This document shows, in pieces, positions 20,895-29,912 of a DNA stretch of 34,043 nucleotides. Each line of letters opens with the position of its first letter. The stretch's first letter is position 1. The notes under the pieces were generated by a model. The model did no database searches, was not told the origin of the DNA, and was given only the letters and a program-made list of their open reading frames with translations. The position numbers and the translations under genes were made by a program. This stretch comes from Podaxis mareebaensis (Eukaryota > Basidiomycota > Agaricomycetes > Agaricales > Agaricaceae), in contig JAEUWP010000357.1 of assembly GCA_018524725.1 (NCBI GenBank), positions 1 to 34,043 on the forward strand, read 5' to 3'.

Positions 20895-23800
20895 GTAAGT
20901 GATTTCTCGCTTGAGGGAGCACTTTCAGCCTCATATATTCCATCGACAGGCGCTCAAGTCCGGTAGGCCGCTCCTTGAGAATGACAACTTGAGATTCTCA
21001 TATCATTACAGATCTGATTGACAAACTCCGTTCCGAGGGTGCTTCATATAAATCCCGGCACTCTGCCTATGGCGATCCCACAGGATGCATGCCCGGTACA
21101 CGCGTCAATGTCCTCGAAGAGTTGGAAGCCCCAGCTTTTGACAAGAAGGGTGTCAAGGTGCATTGGCTTGCAGGAATGGCAGGCATCGGGAAGTCGACGA
21201 TCGCGCAGTCGTTGTGCGAGCGCTTTGATCAACGGCAAATGCTTGGGGCGAGTTTCTTTTGTTCTCGAGCGTCATACAAAACCAAGGACGCGCGCCGCAT
21301 CATCTTGGGTGTTGCATACAGCCTTGCCAAGGGTTCACCGACTTTCGATGCGGAGCTCGTGAAGGTCCTGGAGAGGGACCCAGATTTGATGGAGTCGAAT
21401 AACATGGAAGAACAGTTCAAAAAACTCATTGTTGAACCATTACGGACCACCGTCGATAGCCAGGTCGGGATCTACAAGATTGTGGTCATTGATGCTCTCG
21501 ACGAATGCACAAACGCTAACCACGTCAAGCGCCTTATCCGGGTCATTCTCGGTTCCCCTTCTGACCTTCCCCTCAAGTTCTTCCTCGTCAGCAGAGCCGA
21601 TGACTTCATCACTACCGCCTTCAGTTCCTCGAACGATTCCCACAATACTTTCTTGCTTCACGAGGTGGAGAAAAGCGTAGTGGAGAACGACATCCGGATG
21701 TATATGAAGGCATCGTTGGCTGAGATCAAGAGGGACTATGATCCAGACAAGGAGGATGGGTGGCCACCCGATAGCGAATTGTCTCAAATTGTCAAGGACT
21801 CTGGAAAACTTTTCGTCTACGCAGTTACGGCAGCGCGTTATATTCGAGACGGCAAACGAGCCCATTACAAACGACGACTCACTTCCTTGGTAAATCATGC
21901 ATGGAGCCCGCAACAAACCTCAGCCATCGATGGACTGTATGGAGATATTGTTCAGCAAGCCTGCGATGGTCAGGAACGTGGAGAATTGCCCTTCATGAGA
22001 ACCCTTGTCTCGTTTGTCATATTCCTTCAACATCCGTTATCAATCGACGCCCTTTCCATGTTGTCGGGGATATCAGATCCCGTCGCCTATTTATCGCCAC
22101 TGAACTCCGTCATTCACATCCCCCCTGGAGAAAACGCTCGAGTGTCCCCATTCCATGCATCCTTCCCAGAGTTCCTCGTAGACCCTTACCGCTGCTCACC
22201 AGAGCGTTTCTCCCCGTTCGCGCCTCTCGTCCCCGCTGATGGTCACGCAGAACTTGCACTCAAATGTCTCGAGCTCATGAACCGGTCGCTCAAGTATAAC
22301 ATCTGTGATGTTCCCGAAAAGTTAACCATCTCGCATGTGGACAGAACCAATCCACCCGAGGATGCCAGCAAAATCTCCGAGGCACTCAAATACGCGTGTA
22401 TTTATTGGGCCACCCATTTAAATGAGGTCCGGGATTCAAGCGAGCCAGCCATTAGTGATGCTTTGGGCAACTTCCTGAAAACTCACCTCTTGCATTGGAT
22501 GGAGTGCCTGAGTATTGTTGGTGAACTGAGGACAGGGGTTAAATCGCTTCTCAGTGCAAGCACCACCCTCTCGGTAAGTCTTAATGATGAGAAAGCAAGG
22601 TGCATGTGCTGATGTCATGGCAGCGCGCCCAAACTACAAATGGCGAGGATTTGCGACCGCTTGTTGATGATGCCTGTCGGTTTCTGCGGATGAATTTCGA
22701 GGGTATCCAGCAGAATTGTTTTGAGGTTTATCAGTCGGCGTTCACGTGGATTCCCAGGAAGTGTTTAATGCGTCAAGTTTATGGTGCACAGGTGAAGGGC
22801 CCTCGAAGTGTCGTAATGGGTCTACCTGACTCCTGGGGATGGATGGAACACTGCATGGGTGGAGGTTCGAGGATTGATTCTGTTGCTTTCTCACCCGATG
22901 GCATGCGAGTTGCCTCGGGATCGGAGGATCAGGCGGTGAGGATCTGGAATGTGGGGACTGGCGAGGAGGAAGCCCGGTTGGAGAGCCATATGGGTCCAGT
23001 GAGGTCTGTCGCTTTCTCGCCCGACGGCATGCGAGTTGCCTCGGGATCGTCGGATCGGACGGTGAGGATCTGGAATGTGGGGACTGGTGAGGAGGAAGCC
23101 CGGTTGGAGGGCCACACGGATTCGGTGTCGTCTGTCGCTTTCTCGCCCGACGGCATGCGAGTTGCCTCGGGATCGTCGGATCGGACGGTGAGGATCTGGA
23201 ATGTGGGGACTGGTGAGGAGGAACCCCGGTTGGAGGGCCACACGGGTTCAGTGAGGTCTGTTGCTTTCTCGCCCGACGGCATGCGAGTTGCCTCGGGATC
23301 TTGGGATCAGTCGGTGAGGATCTGGAATGTGGGGACTGGCGAGGAGGAAGCCCAGTTGGAGGGTCACACAGGTTTGGTGTGGTCTGTCGCTTTCTCGCCC
23401 GACGGCATGCGAGTTGCCTCGGGATCACTGGATCGGACGGTGAGGATCTGGAATGTGGGGACTGGTGAGGAGGAAGCCCGGTTGGAGGGCCACACGGAGG
23501 GGGTGTGGTCTGTCACTTTCTCGCCCGACGGCATGCGAGTTGCCTCGGGATCGTCGGATCGGACAGTGAGGATCTGGAATGTGGGGACTGGCGAGGAGGA
23601 AGCCCGGCTGGAGGGCCACACGGATTCGGTGTCGTCTGTCGCTTTCTCGCCCGACGGCATGCGAGTTGCCTCGGGATCGAAGGATCGGACAGTGAGGATC
23701 TGGAATGTGGGGACTGGTGAGGAGGAAGCCCGGTTGGAGGGCCACACGGGTTTGGTGTGGTCTGTCGCTTTCTCACCTGACGGCATGCGAGTTGCCTCGG

Positions 23801-24171
23801 GATCTTGGGATGGGACAGCGAGGATCTGGAATGTGGGGACTGGTGAGGAGGAAGCCCGGTTGGAGGGCCACATGAAGGCGTTGTCTGTCGCTTTCTCGCC
23901 CGACAGAATGCGAGTTGCCTCGAAATCGCAGGATTGGATGGTGAGGATCTGGAATGTGGGAACTGGTGAAGAAGCCAAGTCGGCCGGTAATTCACACAAC
24001 ATTGAATTCAAGCTATGTCCCTTTCCGCTTCACTTATCTGTCAATCGTGATTGGGTGGTGGGTGCACATTGCCATTGCTGGATCCCCCTTCATTATCGGG
24101 CCAGGACGTTAAGTGCATTTTTTGTTGGAGCACTACATCTGAGCATTGTGGTTTTTGTCACTCCGGAGTAG
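20766..24171 (+). CDS. NACHT-WD40 protein (NLR-type receptor candidate)
   Basis: Proposed exons are 20766-20894, a 13-nt microexon 20950-20962, 21012-22573 and 22624-24171, giving about 1083 residues with no stop; further 5' exons may exist. All introns are GT-AG and 49-55 bp. The N-terminus has a short motif (DQGMFNNAHDFVI) of a kind I recall from agaricomycete NACHT proteins. The linker SAYGDPTGCMPGTR precedes the NACHT ATPase: Walker A GMAGIGKST (about residue 102), Walker B IVVIDALDEC (about 204), then FLVSRADD. Nine WD40 repeats fill about residues 650-1020. Such proteins act as nucleotide-switched sensors in fungal non-self recognition. The ligand and the effector are not evident, and no known effector domain is seen at the N-terminus. 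CpG content is high and there is no TGA decay. Confidence 0.85.
22867..23980 (+). repeat. Nine near-identical WD40 repeats (126-bp unit)
   Basis: The conserved ATG of the DGMRV motif recurs every 126 bp from 22903; in the ninth unit it falls 3 bp early (23908), a one-codon deletion. Each unit encodes 42 residues with a fixed core (VAFSPDGMRVASGS, then RIWNVGTGEEE). Changes cluster at the residues before SVAF, around GSxDxx, and after EGH. The minus strand shows long open frames here only because of the repeat. Confidence 0.95.
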
Positions 24172-26187
24172 ATTATAGCCATTTTTTTAGCCCAGGTAGA
24201 TAATCCCCATGAATGCAGCTTGTATCTTCCTGGAGAGTCGCACATGAGTGAGTGCAAGCCTTGTCTGTCATGGATGGCTCACCCCAGTGTCTCCGCTGTG
24301 AAGGCAGACAGTTGAGGTGAGTTGGTGCAACAGTCCCGTTTCTGTCCTACTTGTAGATTGGCTAATCGGGAAAATTTTATAAGGCAATAATAATGATGGA
24401 CCCACAATCATGCAGGCCATCCATCCACCTGGATTGAACATCTCCGACACTATGCTGTCCACCAGTCTGACTAGGCAGGGTAACACCGTGCCCGATCCTA
24501 TCAAGGAAGACATGTTTTTTTCTGGTGCAGTTTCGATCATCCTTGCATGCTAAAACCAGTGGGATATGTCAGAATTGATTTGAGGGGTCATCACTCGGAC
24601 TTATACCAAGTTGGATGGGATTAATGGGTTGGATTGCATAAGCAGCCATTACATAGCCAAAATGTGTAGTTGTCCAATTCTCCCATAGACCATCGTGTCT
24701 GGCCTACCTGGAGAACCAGATCTTTCTGGATACAACTATGGCACTATCTCCTCTCTTGTCCTTGCTGCAGATGGGTCTGCTCTTCCATGCAGAGACAAGG
24801 AGCCAGGTGGCACACCAACTTCACTCATAGGCTGCATCTATTTACAGGAAATGGGCTCTCATGTCATCTGCCAAACCCCTAAGGACCTCAACAAGAAGAA
24901 GAAAAAGCCTGCAGAGACACATGAACATGTGGGTAAGCAGGTGAATCAATGTGCAGAGGGTGCTGGCTTCAGCTATGCAGACATCATGTCCACTCAGGAG
25001 TTGGAGGGCCTCACATATTGACCTAGTTGATGAAGCTCTTCAACTATCAGGGCCATTACATTATCCAAGTTTTCACCAAGAACTGCAATGCCTTTGTCCA
25101 GTGCACAAAGCTTATGCATAGCAATGCCAACAAGTGTGGACCATGCTTGGAAAGATTAAGAACAGGGATGAGGTGGTGCAGTGGTTAGAGTATGCACACT
25201 TGTTATGCAGTCTCCCTATGTCTAGATACACAGGTGATCTTGTTGGGTTATGAGGATACAGAAGAAGAATCCTCTTGGCTACCCACAATGGAGTTAGAGC
25301 ATGCTGCAGAGCTTGTAGCTGATTTCTACTCTGCTTATCCCACTAAGCCTGGTCCTCTTTCTGCATTATCTTTTTCATGCTGAACTTCTGATTTTTTCTT
25401 TAGTTTTTTCATTTTATTTTCCACTTATTCTTTTCAGTCACAGACAAGAAAAAATTGTTCATATCATTCAAAATTTGCAAAACATTTCTGACATGATACA
25501 AGTACAAGATAGCACATGAGGAATGGATTGGGACAACCACCCTCAAGTGTTCCTATGGACCTGCCTTGTTGTTCCCTCTCTGTACCTCCCTGGATCCTCC
25601 TGTCATCCCCCAAAACTGAGATTCTGCAACATGAGAGTATTCCAATCCAATGCTGCCACCAATTCAGTGTTTGACTCCATATTCTGATTCATGAATTGCT
25701 CCTGTCACACCAACATCTGCTCCACTGTCTGCTGCAAGTTCCACATCACTTCCAACAATCTCTCTAACACAAGGGTCAACTGATCCATCACTTCCTGAGT
25801 GCAACTGTGTGCCAGCTGACTTTCTGCCATCTCTTTCTTCAGCTGGTCCAACTTAGACCCGAGGTAATTCATCTGTTGGGTCATTATTTTCATCCTCAGA
25901 GACAAAGGGGACTGTTCACAGATCAGTAATATGTTTTCCAGGTTGAGCACCACTCACAATTGAAAGACCTTGCACTGGTTCAGACTTGACTACCCTCTTT
26001 GATTTCTTCTTCCCTTTCTCCCACATGGCTGCCTGACTCCCCTCTGATGCCTGACAACACTTATTTGCATCCCTGCCTTCCCTGACCTCAACTTCCATAT
26101 CATCCATCCCTGCTCCCTGCTTTTCCACCATTTGCACAAGCACTTGTTGACAGAGATTGGCATCAAGTTTGGAAAAATCAACAATCA
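24172..26187. other. CpG-poor relic region, no intact gene
   Basis: Between the NLR gene and the gypsy LTR the sequence is poor in CG dinucleotides, like the KDZ element. It contains short open stretches: plus strand 24695-25021 with a Lys-rich patch, 25030-25188 (separate entry), 25192-25383, and minus-strand ORFs at 25705-26188. None matches a family I recognise. An old DNA transposon is the likeliest origin, by composition only. Confidence 0.4.
25030..25188 (+). pseudogene. Short ORF with a CxxC motif, probable fragment
   Basis: This 52-codon frame from ATG 25030 to TAG 25186 contains NYQGHYIIQVFTKNCNAF and then KCGPCLERLRTG. The regular pattern and the cysteine pair suggest a real coding relic. 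The neighbouring upstream frame (ending TGA 25019) is in another phase, so a frameshift or lost intron is possible. No family is recognised. Confidence 0.3.
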
Positions 26188-26188
26188 T
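25705..26188 (-). pseudogene. Coiled-coil-like ORF remnant cut by the gypsy LTR
   Basis: There are two overlapping minus-strand frames. The upstream one (25916-26188) is charged and Lys-rich (WEKGKKKSKRVV). The downstream one (25705-25953) has heptad-like text (LGSKLDQLKKEMAESQL). Its apparent ATG uses the first base of the LTR, so the true N-terminus lies beyond the gypsy element and the gene was cut by the insertion. Function is not recognised. Confidence 0.35.
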
Positions 26189-26458
26189 GTAAACCCGTTG
26201 GGTTTACTTAGAGCGTATGACCTTACGTTCACACCGAAGTACTGTAAGCCCGATGTATTGGGTGTACTTATGGTATGGTATAAGGTCAGCTGTCCTAACG
26301 ACAGCTGACAACAAGATTTATAAGGAACGCATTTTGATGGATTGAGTAATCCATCAAGGTCGAAGACAAACAAAAAAAAACAAATGATTAATTATTAACG
26401 AGTGACTTAAATAATCCTGAACAATTGAAGATACGACTGTAAGGGCCCAGCCCTTACA
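26188..26458 (-). repeat. 3' LTR of the gypsy element
   Basis: This 271-bp segment begins TGTAAGGG and ends TTTACA on the minus strand (TG...CA). It is bounded on the inner side by a purine tract and on the outer side by unrelated relic sequence. A TATA-like TTATAAAT lies at 26316-26323 (minus strand). Four perfect hairpins lie inside: 26189-26207 (arms 8, loop 3), 26285-26309 (10, loop 5), 26334-26357 (10, loop 4) and 26438-26458 (9, loop 3, at the very end). Confidence 0.88.
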
Positions 26459-26469
26459 CACCCCCCGTT
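26459..26469 (-). other. Polypurine tract
   Basis: On the minus strand AACGGGGGGTG directly precedes the LTR start TGTAAGGG. This is the expected position of the plus-strand DNA primer in LTR retrotransposons, and it fixes the LTR as the 3' one. Confidence 0.8.
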
Positions 26470-26627
26470 GAGACCATAGAATACGGTCAAGGAAATTGAA
26501 ACACAAGTGGCGCGGCTACTTGTGGTAGTGAGCGATAGATGGGGCACATATAGTGCCCAGCCGGCAAGGTAGATTAGTACGAGGTGACGGTTCACCTCGA
26601 CGAAGGTGTAAGCTGGAGTCGACTCGT

Positions 26628-29600
26628 TCACGATGGTGACAAGGATGAGCATGAGCGGGAAGAGGCAATTGATGAAGACTCGCTGACAACATCTTGGGAT
26701 GAGGGGACGGAGGCGTTGGCCTCAGCCAAGAATGCAATGGGAGGCAGATTGGATGCAAGGGCAGAGGCGTTGGCCTTGGTCATGGTTGCATCCAATGACA
26801 GATGGTCAGCAACGATGGGGGTGATTACAGAGGCATTGGCCTCTGTCATTTGGGTGTCCGCATCGAGGGCCGCTTCCTCGGTGATTGTAGGTGCCAGCCC
26901 AGTGAGGGTTAGCGCGAGGGGGTGGGCTACCCATAATTGAGAGGGGGGCGGTTCCAGCAGGCATTGAGGGTACTCGCAGTTCTGGAGGAGCTGGAAGAAT
27001 GGCGAGGCCCCTGCTGGTAACCATCCTCGGGGAACAAAGTGCTCCCCCTTGGTCTGTTGTGCGTTCTTGTACTCAAAGTACAAGAATCAGTTAATGTCGT
27101 CATGAGTGGGATGTCTCCATCCATCCCACTCAGGAATTGCTGGGGGTTCGTGATATCAGTCGAGATATTCGACCCGACGATTGTCATGTTCGTCATATAA
27201 ATCGTGGTGCAGCTGGTCACCATGGTAGGTGTGGTTTAGCCACCACAGCCCGAAGAGGTAGGAGTGGTCTACCCATGAAATGGGTATGCCGTTACGGATG
27301 AGAACATGAGCCACATCATTGAGGCTCAAGTTGTGCGAGGCATATGAGGTCATTTCTAAGGGCCGTATTGAGTATACGGGCCTGTTTTGAGGAATGAAGG
27401 TGCATTCTGGAGGAACGCGACTATTGTATGATGTGATGAACTCATGGTACAGGTGAGGAGTCGCCACCAGTACAGCGAATAATCGCACAAATCTCTGGGC
27501 AGCACTCTTGTCATCAGGGCTCAGGGCATGACCCAGGCCATATCCGAAGATGCAACGGCAGTGCACGAGTTTCTGCTGTTCAAATGCAATGCCGTTGAAG
27601 GCATTACAGGTATCCGGGTTTCCGTGTATCAGGAGATATTGACCTAGAAGGTCAATATCGAACAATTGGGGTCTGGAGGGCATGGGCAGTCCTTTGCCCT
27701 CATTTCGTTTGAGGACGTTATGCACGCCGTGATCTTGGATGGCACACGGAATAGGCTCTAACCTGGTGATATACTCCTCCTGCATCCCAGGCGCTAGGAA
27801 CTTGGGGTCGTAACCCTCAAGGTTCAAGATGAATTCCATAGCATCATTGTGATGCTCCAGAAGGGTCGAGGAGGCAATGTTGTGCAGTTCTCGAAGCAGG
27901 AAATATGCTTCGAACCTGCTATGGATGTTGATGTGGTGGTTATTCATAAACCGCCATAATCTGATGACTTGTCTCAGGGTCATAGGTAGACCCCATCCTG
28001 CGATATGATGAATGGTGCCCTTCTTGTTGTTGTGTATGAACTCCCTGCCTTGGAGTTTGGCGTTGGCAGCAAGTCGAGCATTGGTACCTGCAAACACTGT
28101 ATTTGTTCACCGGTAGTAGTAAATGTCATGTGACAACATTCCACGCATGAAGTTGTCACACTCGTGGATGCTGGGTTTGGTGCCCCAGAGCCCCCAGAGG
28201 TCAGGGATCCTGCCTCTGCGGCCAATGAGGTCCGAGATGTCGGCACAGTCGTCAGCATTCGACGACGGTGCCTTATTTTTGCCCTTTCCTTTGGCCTTCT
28301 TGCGACAATTCTTTGCTGAATCATCGTCATCGCTCGAGTACTCCAGCCCTGACAACTGCTCGTCTGGGTCATCTGGGCTGTATCGGGTGAATTCATGGTG
28401 GAGGCGGATTTCTGGTTCTGGCAGTAGGGTACCTGGTGGGCGTACCAGGATGGGTTGACCGAATGAGAGTCCCTCGAATAAGGACTCTGGTGGAGTAATG
28501 CCACTCGAGGTCGGTTCTGTTGACCTCGAGGAGAGTAGTTTAGGAGGTTCCGTCATGGGGACGTCAATGTCCCCTGAGGGTACTTCCTCAATGTAGGGTA
28601 GTGTGATATCGGCTGGGGGCAGTGGTGGCCAATATGATGACAATGTGATTGGTGGGGGCGATGGTTGGCAGCGTTGGTGAGGTAATGGTTTTACCTCGTT
28701 GCCCATGCGTGATGTTGGTGTGGTGGGGGCTTGTGGGGTGCTGGGCACCCCCTGTTGGGATGACGACGTCAATTGGGACATTGCATGTCGTTTCACTGGC
28801 CGTTCCTCCTCCCAGTCCGGCTTCTCACTCAGTTGTCATTGCAGGTTAGAAACCTGCCTTTGCAAGAGGCTGTTTCGTCCTTCGAGCATGATGAAATGAT
28901 CCTGAAGGCTGCAGAGCTTGGCGAGGAGCTCCTCAATGATGGCGTTGCAACCAGCATGTCGTGAGCTGGTGCTCATTTCTGATACCAGGTCTATCAGTAG
29001 ACCTGCTTCGTTGAGGTGGTTCATGAGCTCTTGGACATACTGGTTGTCCTCAAGCTCTATGTCTATGGCTTTTTGTTTTCCTCGAGCTTTCGAGGACAGC
29101 GCTGGCTGGACTAGCTCCATTGTTCTTTGTTTGTCCTTGTCCTTTGAGGATGAGGGCAGTGGTCGTTCAGTTGTCCTACTTCTTCCTCTATTGGATGTTA
29201 CAGAGGAAGATCATGATGGAGGAGCATTAGTGTTCCTCCATGATTTGGGATTGGTGGGTTCCAGTGTGATCGGGTGCGATGTGGTTGTTGGCCGGTCTTG
29301 GTTCTGTGGTGGTGGTGGTTGGGGTGCCTGCATCATTTGTTGGATTGACGCATGCTGTTGCTGTATGAGTGGCGCAGTGGGCGGTTGTTGATATGATGGG
29401 TATGGGTTCATCAGTGGAGGGTATGGTCCGTACGGTTGTGGGAAACCGTACATGTGTGGGGGCGGTGGGTAAAATGCGGGGTATGGGAAACCCTGCATGA
29501 AAGATTGTTGTGGCAGAGGCATTGCGTGGAATTGTGATGGGTCCATTAGGTTGGGGCCTTGTGGTATCGGGCCCACAGGGTTGGATAATGGTGCTCGTTG

Positions 29601-29786
29601 GGCAGCGAATTGCTGTCCGTTGTGCAAATGAGTTGGGGTTGGGTCGGACGATATGTCCATTGCCCTCCCCCCTTCGAGGCCCAGTATAGGGCCTCCGCTT
29701 TGTGCAGGGTGATTTGGATCACCCAGCGTTGGTTGCTGGGTTTGTTGCTGAAGCAGTTGAGCTTGCTGTGAATGTTGCGCATCCAT
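26628..29786 (-). pseudogene. ORF3 of the gypsy element, between pol and 3' LTR, function unknown
   Basis: A single frame of 1052 codons from ATG 29786 (another ATG is at 29906) to TGA 26628 is broken by TGA at 29211, 28836, 28107, 27156 and 27087. The first 200 or so residues are rich in Gln and Pro with a Tyr-Pro-Gly stretch. A heptad-like coiled coil lies near residues 229-316 (DNQYVQELMNHLNEAGLL). A Pro-rich and acidic linker follows (SSDDDDSAKNCRKKAKGKGK). The globular part is at about residues 560-880 (RLWRFMNNHHINIHSRFEAY, then GNPDTCNAFNGIAFEQQ). I recognise no family. No signal peptide or membrane segment is evident, so it does not resemble an envelope. It could be a structural (gag-like) or accessory protein. 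Confidence 0.75.
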
Positions 29787-29838
29787 GATGGTGGTGGTGA
29801 AGAGAGGACGAATTAAAGTTATTTGTCCCATCTTTGTG

Positions 29839-29892
29839 TTCCCAAACATTGGGAATGCAATCCTCAGGGTCAAGTGTCCAAATTTGGACACT
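29839..29892 (-). repeat. Two perfect inverted repeats in the pol-ORF3 junction
   Basis: The 126-bp stretch between the pol stop (29913) and the ORF3 ATG (29786) holds a 7-bp stem with a 3-nt loop at 29839-29855 (TTCCCAA and TTGGGAA) and a perfect 20-bp palindrome at 29873-29892 (half-site AGTGTCCAAA). They could act in ORF3 expression, or belong to the element-wide hairpin pattern. Confidence 0.7.
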
Positions 29893-29912
29893 GTCAATTT
29901 TTCCATGGATAG

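Noticed and set aside
22867..23980. CRISPR-like or satellite array
   Set aside because: The unit is wholly coding with codon-length period (126 bp) and WD40 sequence; there are no unique spacers.
22742..24011. Long minus-strand ORFs opposite the WD40 region
   Set aside because: They are a by-product of the 126-bp repeat being open in several frames. The peptides are repetitive Arg/Pro/Ser text with no family, while the plus strand has clear WD40 repeats.
25916..26188. Intact gene starting at the ATG at 26188
   Set aside because: The ATG uses an LTR base, so the start was created by the insertion; the frame also ends early and overlaps another frame.
26628..29786. ORF3 as an envelope protein
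   Set aside because: No signal peptide, hydrophobic membrane segment or cysteine-rich ectodomain is visible; only the position is envelope-like.
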